From Phyllobacterium brassicacearum (GTDB taxonomy: Bacteria; Pseudomonadota; Alphaproteobacteria; Rhizobiales; Rhizobiaceae), in assembly GCF_003010955.1 (NCBI RefSeq), contig NZ_PGGO01000009.1, forward strand, positions 124,001 through 188,000: a stretch of 64,000 nt of DNA. The letters are read 5' to 3'. Below are positions 17,442 to 26,427 of this stretch, piece after piece. Numbering within the stretch: the stretch's first letter is position 1; each line of letters starts with the position of its first letter. Both the position numbers and the translations under genes were made by a program. The notes beneath the pieces were generated by a model. That model was not told the origin of the DNA. It did not search any database and worked only from the letters and a program-made list of their open reading frames with translations.

Positions 17442-19205
17442 ATGGCTCTCTTGGTTATTTCCTATCTCGCAGGTGTGTTGACGATCCTCAGTCCATGCAT
17501 CCTGCCGGTTCTTCCCTTCGTCTTCGCCCGTGCCGGGCGACCTTTCGTCAGCAGCATGCTGCCGATGCTCGCCGGTATGGCGCTCACCTTTGCAGGCGTT
17601 GCTACGCTTGCCGCTGTGGGGGGCAGTTGGGCGGTTCATGCCAATGAATACGGCCGATATACCGCGATCATATTGCTCGCTGTTTTCGGTGTGACACTTG
17701 TTTCGCCCCAGCTGGCAACAGTCCTGACGCGGCCAGTCGTTGCTTTCGCAAACAGGTTATTGAATTCAACCGGCGGACCGACCTCGTTTCCGACGGCGGG
17801 CGGTGCGATCATTCTCGGCATCGCAACCGGTCTGCTCTGGGCACCCTGTGCCGGACCGATACTCGGATTGGTGTTAACAGGAGCCGCTCTTCAGGGGGCG
17901 AACGTTCAGACCACGTTGCTTCTCTTGGCCTATTCGGCTGGTGCCGCGACATCGCTTGCACTGGCTCTTCTTATCGGCGGGCAGGCCTTTGCGGTCATGA
18001 AGGGCTCTCTTGGCGCTGGTGAGTGGGTGCGTCGCGCTCTCGGTATTGCCGTACTTTGCGGTGTTGCGGCTATCGGCTTGGGTGCCGATACGGGCATTCT
18101 CACACGCCTCTCCAGTTCTGGTACGAACAGGATCGAGCAGGCGCTACTAAATGCGGTCAAGCCGACGGCTGCGCCTGACATGAGCAGAGACAGCAGCATG
18201 GTGCTGGCTGGAAGCAGCGGTATGGCCTCGCGAAGCGATCTGCCGGTTGAGGGCAAGTTCCCGTCGCTTGATGGAGCGGTCGAGTGGCTCAACTCTCCGC
18301 CCCTGACCAACGAGCAGTTGCGCGGCAAGGTCGTGTTGATCGATTTCTGGACTTATTCCTGCATCAATTGCATTCGCACTGTCCCTTATGTTCGGGCTTG
18401 GTCGGAAAAGTACAAGGATCAGGGCCTGGTCGTGATCGGTGTCCATGCCCCGGAATTTGCTTTCGAAAAGAAGATCGACAACGTCAAGAAGGCGATCAGC
18501 GACTTCCAGATCACCTATCCGGTGGCGATCGACAACAACTTCAAAATATGGCGTGCATTCCGGAACAGTTACTGGCCAGCCCACTACTTCATCGATGCAA
18601 AAGGTCAGATCAGATACCAGCATTTCGGTGAGGGGGACCATGACAAGTCCGAAAAAGTCATCCAGGATCTGCTGGCGGAAGCCGGAAGCCTGAAGGCGGA
18701 GAACAAGGCCATAACGCCGGACCTCTCCGGTGCGCAGGCGGCACCCGATCTTGGCAATATCGGATCGTCCGAGACTTATATCGGCTATCAGCGGGCATCG
18801 AACTTTGCATCCCCAGAGGCTGTGAAAAGTGATGCCCCCCTGAACTATACGGCAGCGGAGCCGGGGCTCAATGAATGGGGCCTCTCCGGCAACTGGACGA
18901 TCGGACCCGAACAGGCAACGCTCAATCGGTCGGGTGGCGCTATCACCTACAGATTTAGGGCACGCGATCTGCACCTCGTGCTCGGACCTAGTGCTGATGG
19001 CAAGCCCGTGCGGTTCCAGGTAACGGTCGATGGCAGGGCACCAGCCGAAAGCCATGGTAGCGATATCGATGCCGACGGCAACGGAACCGTCACCCAGACG
19101 CGCCTCTATCAGATGGTGCGTCAGGCGGGTGACGTAAAAGAACGTACCTTCGAAGTTCGGTTTCTTGACCCGGGCGTCGAAGCATTTGCTTTCACCTTTG
19201 GGTGA
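17442..19205 (+). CDS. dipZ: DipZ: CcdA-type membrane domain fused to a thioredoxin domain
   Basis: I start it at the ATG at 17442 (MALLVISYLAGVLTILSPC), which has AAAGGAAAC upstream, giving 587 residues. Residues 1-~225 are a CcdA/DsbD-beta domain with membrane cysteines in SPCILPVLP and APCAGPILG. Residues ~265-420 are a thioredoxin fold with CINC (WTYSCINCIRTVPYVRAW). The last ~150 residues are a beta-rich DipZ C-terminal domain. The protein should carry electrons from cytosolic thioredoxin to the periplasm. No cytochrome c maturation genes lie nearby; the neighbours are repair enzymes, so periplasmic thiol repair is likelier. An in-frame ATG at 17358 lies inside the promoter repeat. Confidence 0.88.
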   Translation: MALLVISYLAGVLTILSPCILPVLPFVFARAGRPFVSSMLPMLAGMALTFAGVATLAAVGGSWAVHANEYGRYTAIILLAVFGVTLVSPQLATVLTRPVVAFANRLLNSTGGPTSFPTAGGAIILGIATGLLWAPCAGPILGLVLTGAALQGANVQTTLLLLAYSAGAATSLALALLIGGQAFAVMKGSLGAGEWVRRALGIAVLCGVAAIGLGADTGILTRLSSSGTNRIEQALLNAVKPTAAPDMSRDSSMVLAGSSGMASRSDLPVEGKFPSLDGAVEWLNSPPLTNEQLRGKVVLIDFWTYSCINCIRTVPYVRAWSEKYKDQGLVVIGVHAPEFAFEKKIDNVKKAISDFQITYPVAIDNNFKIWRAFRNSYWPAHYFIDAKGQIRYQHFGEGDHDKSEKVIQDLLAEAGSLKAENKAITPDLSGAQAAPDLGNIGSSETYIGYQRASNFASPEAVKSDAPLNYTAAEPGLNEWGLSGNWTIGPEQATLNRSGGAITYRFRARDLHLVLGPSADGKPVRFQVTVDGRAPAESHGSDIDADGNGTVTQTRLYQMVRQAGDVKERTFEVRFLDPGVEAFAFTFG

Positions 19206-19258
19206 AAAGGCAATCGCGACCAGCAATACTCAATGGAAACGACTGCCGATCGCCGCCA

Positions 19259-19339
19259 ATTGTATCGCAATGTACCGGTCAGCCGCCGCCCCACAATTCG
19301 TTACATTTCTGTTCAATCCCGACACATGCGGGATACGTC
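19259..19339 (+). promoter_or_regulatory. Bipartite upstream motif, copy 2 (before the Ohr-like gene)
   Basis: ATTGTATCGCAATGTA, TTCGTTACA and CCGACACATG followed by CGGGATACGTC align with the segment before dipZ at the same spacing. It ends 63 bases before the ATG at 19403, and the leader carries the same AAAGGAAAC ribosome site. GTTACA and TGTTCA lie 11 bases apart in it, a spacing seen in OmpR-type direct repeats. Confidence 0.6.
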
Positions 19340-19402
19340 TCAAGTGCCTTATGCAGTCATTGGCCGAACCCAGCCACTCAACCGCTTCAAAGGAAACACA
19401 CC

Positions 19403-19819
19403 ATGACCCAAGTTGCAAAAGTACTGTACACCGGCAAGACTCACACCACTGGCGGGCGGGACGGCTCGTCCCGCAGCTCTGATGGCCGCCTCGATGTCAA
19501 GCTTTCGTCGCCTGGCACCGCGGGCAGCGGCACGAACCCCGAGCAGCTGTTTGCGGCAGGCTGGTCAGCGTGTTTCGAGGGCGCGATGGGAATTGCCGCG
19601 CGGCAGATGAAGATAACACTGCCCGAAGACGCGGCCATTGATGCCGAAGTGGATCTAGTGGCGGAAGACGGCGCCTACCGCCTCCAGGCCCGGCTCAATG
19701 TGAGCCTTCCTGGCCTGGAGCACGATGTCGCCCGTGCCCTGACGGACGCAGCACACCGGACGTGCCCGTACTCAAAGGCAACACGCGGCAACATCGATGT
19801 CGTGATCAACCTGGTTTGA
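19403..19819 (+). CDS. ohr: OsmC/Ohr-family organic hydroperoxide reductase
   Basis: The ATG at 19403 has AAAGGAAAC upstream and gives 138 residues. C57 (GWSACFEGAM) and C121 (HRTCPYSKATRGNI) are the two redox cysteines of Ohr. The N-terminal VLYTGKTHTTGGRDG and the LSSPG segment are typical. The enzyme reduces organic or lipid hydroperoxides using lipoylated proteins. Upstream is copy 2 of the shared motif; downstream are a small secreted protein, msrB and msrA. The Ohr regulator OhrR is not adjacent, so control may come from the neighbouring two-component system. Confidence 0.88.
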   Translation: MTQVAKVLYTGKTHTTGGRDGSSRSSDGRLDVKLSSPGTAGSGTNPEQLFAAGWSACFEGAMGIAARQMKITLPEDAAIDAEVDLVAEDGAYRLQARLNVSLPGLEHDVARALTDAAHRTCPYSKATRGNIDVVINLV

Positions 19820-19889
19820 TCCAGTTTTCAGGGCGGTGGCGGGCCTGTCTGCCGGACAGGTCAACTATCAAGTAGAAGAGAGGTTGACC

Positions 19890-20075
19890 ATGCGATTTGT
19901 CATCATGTCCCTGATCGGCATTGCGGTCGTTGCATCACCATGCGTCTACGACAGCGACCCGCGCGAACCATCTGCGGTCGTGGCAATGATCGCAAGTATG
20001 TCTTCGCCGAGCTCGCTGGAATTGGCGGCCGTGAACGTCCATTCCGCCAATCATGTATCCACCACAGCTCCGTAG
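19890..20075 (+). CDS. Hypothetical small exported protein (61 aa)
   Basis: The ATG at 19890 follows AGAGAGGT. The product begins MRFVIMSLIGIAVVASPC, a short hydrophobic leader, and ends in a Ser/Ala/Val-rich tail of about 40 residues. It sits between the Ohr-like gene and msrB on the same strand and probably shares their transcript. I recognise no family, and coding status rests on the ribosome site and leader only. Confidence 0.4.
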   Translation: MRFVIMSLIGIAVVASPCVYDSDPREPSAVVAMIASMSSPSSLELAAVNVHSANHVSTTAP

Positions 20076-20120
20076 GGCTTGAAACTGTTCAAGCGCCGAA
20101 CGAAATGAGGAAGAAGAAAA

Positions 20121-20570
20121 ATGTCGAAATATCAAAAAAAGATGGAAGCAATTTCGAGCCTGTCGCCCGAGCAATATCGTGTGACGCAGGAAAGTGGCAC
20201 CGAATACCCGGGGACAGGCGAATATCTCAACAACAAGGAGCCAGGGATCTACGTCGATGTGGTCTCCGGGGAGCCGCTGTTTGCCTCCTCCGACAAATTC
20301 GACTCTGGCTCAGGCTGGCCGAGTTTCACCAAGCCGATCGAGCATGCGAACGTCAAGGAATTGCTTGATGCAAGGCACGGCACGATCAGCACGGAGGTGC
20401 GCTCTGCGGGTGGTGACAGTCATCTTGGGCACGTCTTTCCCGACGGACCCGCCGAGCGCGGCGGACTGCGCTATTGCATCAATTCTGCTTCGCTTCGATT
20501 TGTTCATCGAGACAACATGGAGGCCGAGGGATACGGTGCCTATCTGAACCAGGTGGAGAACATCAAATGA
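20121..20570 (+). CDS. msrB: Peptide-methionine (R)-S-oxide reductase
   Basis: The 149-residue protein has the SelR fold: [28 protein letters not shown] and the catalytic C119 in [11 protein letters not shown]. The two CxxC pairs that bind zinc in many MsrBs are absent (VDVVSG and SGSG stand in their place), so it is a non-zinc form. It reduces R-methionine sulfoxide in proteins and has no export signal. Its stop overlaps the msrA ATG (ATGA). Confidence 0.93.
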   Translation: MSKYQKKMEAISSLSPEQYRVTQESGTEYPGTGEYLNNKEPGIYVDVVSGEPLFASSDKFDSGSGWPSFTKPIEHANVKELLDARHGTISTEVRSAGGDSHLGHVFPDGPAERGGLRYCINSASLRFVHRDNMEAEGYGAYLNQVENIK

Positions 20571-21076
20571 CCGAAGAACGAGCAGTCCTTGCCGGTGGTT
20601 GTTTTTGGGGCATGCAAGACCTCATTCGCCGCTACGATGGCGTGGTTTCGACACGCGTCGGATACACAGGCGGCGATGTGCCAAATGCGACCTATCGCAA
20701 CCACGGAACCCATGCAGAGGCCATCGAGATTATCTTTGATCCCGCCCGGATCAGCTACCGGGAGTTACTTGAGTTCTTTTTTCAGATCCACGATCCGAGC
20801 ACGCGCAACCGTCAGGGCAATGACGTAGGCATGAGCTATCGCTCAGCCATCTTCTATACGAGCGAGGACCAGAGGCGGATCGCGCTAGACACGATCGCCG
20901 ATGTCGATGCGTCAGGATTGTGGCCGGGCAAGGTTGTGACTGAAGTCGCGGCTGCCTCCGATTTCTGGGAAGCAGAGCCCGAGCATCAGGATTATCTGGA
21001 GCGTATTCCGGACGGCTATACCTGCCACTTCGTTCGTCCGAACTGGAAGCTTCCCGTCCGGGCAAAGTCTGCCTGA
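20567..21076 (+). CDS. msrA: Peptide-methionine (S)-S-oxide reductase
   Basis: The ATG at 20567 overlaps the msrB stop. The 169-residue protein carries the GGCFWG active site with C12, then [12 protein letters not shown] and [13 protein letters not shown]. It reduces S-methionine sulfoxide and complements MsrB, so both epimers are handled by one transcript. No signal peptide is present, so the pair acts in the cytosol. A strong terminator closes the unit about 30 bases later. No C-terminal resolving pair is obvious, since only one other Cys (YTCHF) is near the end. Confidence 0.93.
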   Translation: MTEERAVLAGGCFWGMQDLIRRYDGVVSTRVGYTGGDVPNATYRNHGTHAEAIEIIFDPARISYRELLEFFFQIHDPSTRNRQGNDVGMSYRSAIFYTSEDQRRIALDTIADVDASGLWPGKVVTEVAAASDFWEAEPEHQDYLERIPDGYTCHFVRPNWKLPVRAKSA

Positions 21077-21105
21077 TTGCCAATGCCGCCGAGAAATAAG
21101 TGAAG

Positions 21106-21131
21106 GGCCGATGTTTTCATCGGCCTTTTTT
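21106..21131 (+). terminator. Rho-independent terminator after msrA
   Basis: GGCCGATG and CATCGGCC pair around TTTT and are followed by six T. It ends the ohr-msrB-msrA unit and touches the 3' end of the convergent DUF3095 gene. Confidence 0.9.
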
Positions 21132-22164
21132 ACGCGAGGCTGGGGTTTACGCGCATCCGGTTCAACATTTCCGCCGCCTTTGAGTATCCACCGTCTCGCC
21201 CGTCCAAAAAATGCAAATGAGATTGCGGGCTCGCTGCCGGGACCAGACATGTCATGACGGCATGAGACTGGCGATGCATGCCGTAGAAGATATCTCCACG
21301 CACGGCGGCCTCCTGCAGAATGGCTTCCGCTTTGTCTGCATGCTCCTCTGAACAGTCCAACGTCAGACGCAGGACATCATCGTACTTTTTGAAATCGGAA
21401 TGCGACGCGATTTCTAACCAGCTCTCAGGATCGACGCACGTCTCCGGTTTTCGCGGTGTGGGCGGTCTCTCCGGCAAGGGGTGACCCTGGCGATCACTGG
21501 CGTCGAAAACGGCAAGGACACGCCTTGCCAGAGCTGCGAAAGTCCCGCTGCTTGTGGTTTCGCGTGGTTCGACCAGTAGCGACAAGATCATGCCGTGCTG
21601 GTTAGGAATGGGAAGCCAGTCACAGGAAAGGCCTTTCAGGTCGGGCTTCGAGGATGTCTTTGCGAGCTCGACCGAATATCGGCCTTTCTTCAGTTCGCGT
21701 TCTGCCCACCTCAGTCCGCCACCTGCAAACATCGAAAAGCTTGCACGGCTGGAGGCCGCGTCTCTTGCAACTCGCACATCGTGGCCGTTGGCGCGAATCT
21801 CACTCACCGGAAGCAAGCCCGCTCGGAGCGTCAAACCGAAGTCCGTTTTTGCCAAAGCCGCTACTTGCCTCAACGCGGAGGTCGCATGTTCCAAGCCGCC
21901 GGCTGGCAACGCAAATGCTGCCCCATCCCCGCCAAAGGTGAAGGGGAAGTCGTAGGTGCCCCATGAGTTACCGACGGCGGCTATGACCGATACGCCGGCA
22001 AAGTTGACATCCTCATAAGCGCCCCGCCTGATCGCTGATCCCGAGTCCACCACGTCTGTAATACCTATCAGCCAGTCGTCTGGGAGGGGATCGTAGGCCG
22101 AGTAGTCGAGGATGCTGGAAAAGTCGCTGTACGAGCGCGAGCGTTCCGTCAGTGTGCTGTCCAT
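21130..22164 (-). CDS. DUF3095 protein, cyclase-like
   Basis: The 344 residues match DUF3095 from YSDFSSILDYSAYDPLPDDW onwards. ITDVVDSGSAIRRG (D37) resembles the metal-binding segment of class III nucleotidyl cyclases. FTFGGDGAAFALP (GGDG at 78-81) resembles a cyclase or GGDEF turn. The family is often found beside adenylate cyclase genes, but activity is not established to my knowledge, and no second cyclase gene is near. It converges with msrA, sharing the terminator region. Confidence 0.8.
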   Translation of the reverse strand: MDSTLTERSRSYSDFSSILDYSAYDPLPDDWLIGITDVVDSGSAIRRGAYEDVNFAGVSVIAAVGNSWGTYDFPFTFGGDGAAFALPAGGLEHATSALRQVAALAKTDFGLTLRAGLLPVSEIRANGHDVRVARDAASSRASFSMFAGGGLRWAERELKKGRYSVELAKTSSKPDLKGLSCDWLPIPNQHGMILSLLVEPRETTSSGTFAALARRVLAVFDASDRQGHPLPERPPTPRKPETCVDPESWLEIASHSDFKKYDDVLRLTLDCSEEHADKAEAILQEAAVRGDIFYGMHRQSHAVMTCLVPAASPQSHLHFLDGRDGGYSKAAEMLNRMRVNPSLA

Positions 22165-22659
22165 TTACGCCTCCTGATTTTCACGACCAGTCGTGTTCAC
22201 TGGCCCGTTGCTGGCCGCAAAGACGTTGTACGTGTGTCTCTCGTGTGTCGTCTTCCATGCGTACTTGCGTCCTGTCGCAGGAAGCGGACGTTGAGATACG
22301 TTGGGATACAATTGGCCAGGTAGCATTAACCTCAGCCTGATTGATCAGACGCAATCGCACTTGCAGCCATTAAATGGGGCTCGTCTTGCCGGCCGACAAG
22401 GGCTTTGCGGCGCTGCCCCTACCAAGCTACTAACGAACCTCCATTTCGCCTTGCGTGCTGTGACCTTCCGTATGAGCCGTCCAAACCAATGGATGGGATG
22501 TCTGGGCCTCGCATAGCCACTAAATTTCATGTGCGAGCCGTGTCAACCGGACGCGACAGAGATGATGAATGGGGGAGTTTTCCGGTTTCTTCCAGCAGCC
22601 AACGAATTGGCAGGCGAGCATCCCACCTGTCCGGCTCCGTACCTCAAGGAGATTGCCGC
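22165..22659. other. Intergenic region without a recognisable gene
   Basis: About 495 bases separate the divergent DUF3095 and hydrolase genes. Short frames exist, but none has a convincing ribosome site plus protein-like sequence. It should hold both promoters. I did not find the repeated CGACACATG motif here. Confidence 0.5.
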
Positions 22660-23643
22660 ATGAATGAGCGTACACCGTTTGAAACGATCGACACGTCTCG
22701 TCGTGATTTGCTTCTGCTTGGGGTTAGCGCGACGGTCTTCGCTGCGATGCCGTCAATGGCGTCCGGCGCCCAACGCGTTTCATCAACCGATTCCAGTAAT
22801 CAAAGCGAAAGGACTCACGACATGGGCGTACTCAAAACCAAGGACGGTACAGACATCTACTACAAGGACTGGGGAACGGGGCAGCCGATCGTCTTTCATC
22901 ACGGCTGGCCGCTCTCCGGCGACGATTGGGATACGCAGATGCTCTTCTTCCTGGACAAGGGCTACCGCGTCATCGCCCATGACCGCCGCGGACACGGACG
23001 TTCGACCCAAACAGCGACCGGCAACGACATGGACACCTATGCCGCCGATTTTGCCGAACTGGCAGCGTTCCTCGACCTGCGCGATGCCATTCATGTCGGA
23101 CATTCGACAGGCGGCGGCGAAGCGGCCCGCTACGTCGCACGCCATGGCAAGGATCGCGTGGCCAAACTGGTCCTGATAGGTGCCGTTCCGCCGATCATGG
23201 TGAAAACCGCCGCAAACCCCGGCGGCTTGCCGATCGAGGTCTTGGATGGTTTGCGTGTTGAACTCGCTGCCAACCGCTCGGCGTTTTATTGGAATTTCCC
23301 CATCCCGTTCTACGGTTTCAACCGCGAAGGAATGACCGTATCCGATCCAATCCGCACGAATTGGTGGAGGCAGGGCATGATGGGAGGTGCAAAAGCGCAT
23401 TACGATTGCATCAAGGCCTTTTCGGAAACGGATTTCACCGAAGACCTAAAAGCAATCGACATCCCAACGCTTGTGATGCACGGCGATGACGACCAGATTG
23501 TTCCTATCGCGGACTCCGCGCTCCTGTCGGTGAAGCTTTTGAAGAATGGGACACTGAAGGTCTATGAGACGTATCCACATGGCATGTGCACGACCCATGC
23601 CGACGTCATCAACGCCGATCTTCTAGCATTCATCAGAAGTTGA
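22660..23643 (+). CDS. Alpha/beta hydrolase, non-heme haloperoxidase-like, with Tat signal
   Basis: The ATG at 22660 has CAAGGAG upstream and gives 327 residues. The leader [19 protein letters not shown] is a twin-arginine signal. The core has [11 protein letters not shown], the nucleophile elbow [12 protein letters not shown] and [10 protein letters not shown], which match the arylesterase/chloroperoxidase group (Ser-Asp-His). Most homologues start at [10 protein letters not shown] and are cytosolic, so the leader is an added feature. A second start at 22822 (MGVLKTK) could give a cytosolic form. The 3' end overlaps the convergent kinase remnant by 21 bases. Confidence 0.85.
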   Translation: MNERTPFETIDTSRRDLLLLGVSATVFAAMPSMASGAQRVSSTDSSNQSERTHDMGVLKTKDGTDIYYKDWGTGQPIVFHHGWPLSGDDWDTQMLFFLDKGYRVIAHDRRGHGRSTQTATGNDMDTYAADFAELAAFLDLRDAIHVGHSTGGGEAARYVARHGKDRVAKLVLIGAVPPIMVKTAANPGGLPIEVLDGLRVELAANRSAFYWNFPIPFYGFNREGMTVSDPIRTNWWRQGMMGGAKAHYDCIKAFSETDFTEDLKAIDIPTLVMHGDDDQIVPIADSALLSVKLLKNGTLKVYETYPHGMCTTHADVINADLLAFIRS

Positions 23644-25154
23644 GAGTGACGTCTGCCGCGTGGTATCAAGTGTGATCCCCGATGCCAGATACCTGGACGA
23701 TGCCGAATCGTTCGCGGCTGTAGCAGCGCTTTCCGTCGGGATCGAGAAGTGAAACAGGGCGCCGCCGTCTGCGTGATTGGCGGCGGCAATCGTCCCTCCA
23801 TGAGCTTTGACGATTGATTGGCAGATTGCCAATCCTATGCCCAGCCCACCGTCCTTCGTCGTGAAGAATCCGTCGAAGAGCTGCTCCATGTATTCGATTG
23901 GGATGCCAGTGCCCGTATCCCTGATCGAGAAGGCAACATGATCGTTCGCATCCAGACTGGTTTCGAGATAGATCTCATGCTGCGTTTGAGGTGCCGCCTT
24001 CATTGCCTGGATGCTATTGACGATCAGGTTGACAATAATCTGCTGCAACTGAATTTGATCACCCCGGATGAATGGTAGGTTCGGTTCCAGCCTGGTCTTG
24101 AACACAACATTTTTGTCTTCGCTTTCGTGGCGAAGAAAAACCAGGCATTCACGGACGATGTCGTTCAAACCGAGCAAAGCGTAGGCCGGAGCGCGCTTGC
24201 CGGCCATATCCTGGATCCGGCCAATTATATCGCTGGCTCGCTGAGCGCTCTCGACGATACGAGACGTCAGCTGATCTCATCGATCTGCCAGACAGCGACC
24301 GGCAAACAGGAAATCAGATTCCGATAACGATGCTGGCTGGCTTCGAGCTCGATGACGGCGTTCGGAGCATTCAATATGGCGCTGACACGGACGAAGACTG
24401 TGTCAGGGCATCGTGGGTCAGCAGCCCTCCAGCCCGTCAGGACCACATGTTGCAACCGGCCGACCACTGGTATTTCTCGAGTTTCGGGCTCTGTATCGTC
24501 TTTCGCAGCTATGGCGGTAAGCAAATCGCCGAGCGCGGCGCGGCTCTGCTCTGGCCAAAGGCTGGCAACGGGTCGATCTACCACCCTTTCCCGATCGGTC
24601 GGCAGGCCGAACAAGCGTATCGCCTCGTCGCTGACGTCTGTAATCTGAACAGCAGTAAGCAGTGTGTCCAATCGATCGGGGTGCCATTCGCGAACGTTGG
24701 CATCGCTGCCCGCCTCTGCATCGAGGGACCCCAGCAAGGGTCGGGCACGTTTGAGATTGAACTGCCAGCAGGCAACGGGGCCCCCCAGAGCAGCGTTTAG
24801 GGGCGGGGAGGCAATGGAGTTGACCTGCAAGTTGATGGATGATGCGGAATACTCCACGACGTCGAAGGGATTGCCGAGGCTGTCATGTCTGACTACCAAG
24901 CGAATGTTGGCGATGATCTCATCTCCGGAATGCGAACGCCGCCGCACGGGTCCATCCCAGTGCCCAATCCTGAAGAGATTTGCCCAAAGTATTGAGCCTT
25001 CGGAATGTTCCAGCATGAGGTCGCGGAAATGCCGGCCCGGCATAGCCGCCGTCTTCCATCCGTAGTGGGTTTCGGTCGCGGCATTGCAGTATTGAATCGT
25101 ACCTTCGAGATTGTAGCGAATCACACTGTTGGTCTCGTAATCTGCTAGTTCCAC
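23623..25154 (-). pseudogene. PAS-domain sensor histidine kinase with internal deletion and frameshift
   Basis: The 5' part begins at the GTG at 25154 (AACGGAGG upstream) and encodes PAS-like segments to RYRNLISCLPVAVWQIDEIS, where it meets a TGA at 24267. The 3' part continues in another frame (LTSRIVESAQRASDIIGR, then LNDIVREC) with complete N and G boxes (NLIVNSIQAM, DTGTGIP, GGLGIGLAICQ) to 23623. The rest of the last PAS domain and the H-box helix with the phosphoacceptor His are missing at the join near 24270. Family members read straight through. The 194-residue ATPase half has its own ATG (24207) and might still be made, but autophosphorylation is not possible. Confidence 0.75.
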
Positions 25155-25251
25155 CTGCGACCTCCGTTCAGAAGCGATGGTCAATTGCGTTTCGAATCCA
25201 TGAAGTGTGGCAACAGTGCGAAACCTGGATCAATCGTCGGTCGGGCTGTTT

Positions 25252-25656
25252 TCAACACCGATTGAGGGCGGAAATGATGTGCCTGTAGAGAACATCGTCG
25301 TCGATCGGCTTGCTGAGAAAGGCGACCGCCCCCGAACGAAGTGCCTTCGATCTTGCTTCGGAGTCTGACTGTGCCGAAATAAAGATCATGGGTAACCCGG
25401 GATCGAGAGCGGCCAGCGTCTGTTGCAGCTGGAGCCCAGTTATGCTTTTCATATTGAGGTCGGTGATCAGGCAATCGAACCGACCTTGGGCGTGTGCTGC
25501 GAGAAATGATTCTGGGCGCTCGAACACTCGGCACTTGAAGTCGAACACCTCGAGCAGTTCTGCCAAGGCGTCGCGGATACTCTTGTCGTCGTCGACGACT
25601 GCAATCGTGGGAACAAGGGCCAAGATAAAAACTTTCGCACAACGCACTGTCGTCAC
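25252..25656 (-). CDS. Single-domain FixJ-type receiver protein
   Basis: About 120 of the 134 residues form one receiver domain: PTIAVVDDDKSIRDAL, the acceptor in LITDLNMKSITGLQL, FISAQSD and the Lys in FLSKPIDDD. No output domain follows. The GTG at 25656 has no clear ribosome site, and a TTG nearer PTIAVVDDD may be the true start. It lies between the broken kinase and the FixJ-type regulator, suggesting a phosphorelay whose kinase has been lost. Confidence 0.75.
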   Translation of the reverse strand: MTTVRCAKVFILALVPTIAVVDDDKSIRDALAELLEVFDFKCRVFERPESFLAAHAQGRFDCLITDLNMKSITGLQLQQTLAALDPGLPMIFISAQSDSEARSKALRSGAVAFLSKPIDDDVLYRHIISALNRC

Positions 25657-25706
25657 ACGGTTTCAATATCTGCCGAGTCGGGCTTTCATCAAAGCCATAC
25701 GAAAGT

Positions 25707-26393
25707 CTAGACCGGGTAACCATCACGTATGTCCGCAGGTATCGACTGCCAGGCTCGAACGAGGTGCGTGAGGAAGGGGGGTTTCATCTTTTTCATCACA
25801 CTGCTTCGATGGAGTTTGACGGTGATTTCCGATATGTTCAGTTCGAACGCTATCTGTTTGCTTAAGGCGCCGCGCACGACCGCCTCCATGACTTGGCGCT
25901 CGCGAGGTGTGAGGGTGGCATAGAGTGCAACGTTGGCGTCGGTTGTAAGTTGTTCGGCTCGCTTTTCCTTATCAATTTCTATCGCTTTGCTGACAGCGTC
26001 GAGCAGCGTCTGATCGCGAACGGGCTTGGTGAGGAACTCGATCGCGCCGGCCTTCATCGCGTGCACCGTCATTGGTATGTCGCCGTAGCCGGTGAGGAAA
26101 ATAATGGACGCGGAAATGCCGCTCGCAGCCAAGCGAGATTGAAATTCGAGACCGCTCACGCCCGGCATGCGAACATCAAGTATCATACAGCCCGGCCTGT
26201 CCAGTACCTCGGCATCCATGAGTGCTTGGGTCGTGGCGAACCCGGCGGCTTGAATACCAACAGATTCCAACAGCTCACAAATGGAGAGCCTCAGCGATTC
26301 GTCGTCGTCGACGACCAACACGATCGGATTTTGCTCGAAAAGTGTTTCTTTGGCAGTCACAACAGTTCCCGTCGAAATGTTCATTTCATCCAT
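25707..26393 (-). CDS. FixJ/NarL-family response regulator
   Basis: The 228 residues contain an N-terminal receiver (IVLVVDDDESLRLSICELL, acceptor in MILDVRMPGVSGLEF, Lys in FLTKPVRD) and a C-terminal LuxR-type HTH (LTPRERQVMEAVVRGALSKQIAFELNISEITVKLHRSSVMKKM). Both domains look intact. Its natural partner is probably the adjacent kinase, now broken, so it may be silent or cross-talk with another kinase. Two ATGs (26393 and 26384) are possible starts. Confidence 0.9.
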   Translation of the reverse strand: MDEMNISTGTVVTAKETLFEQNPIVLVVDDDESLRLSICELLESVGIQAAGFATTQALMDAEVLDRPGCMILDVRMPGVSGLEFQSRLAASGISASIIFLTGYGDIPMTVHAMKAGAIEFLTKPVRDQTLLDAVSKAIEIDKEKRAEQLTTDANVALYATLTPRERQVMEAVVRGALSKQIAFELNISEITVKLHRSSVMKKMKPPFLTHLVRAWQSIPADIRDGYPV

Positions 26394-26427
26394 CCAATGC
26401 GTTACACGGCTTCAACTTGCCGCCCCA

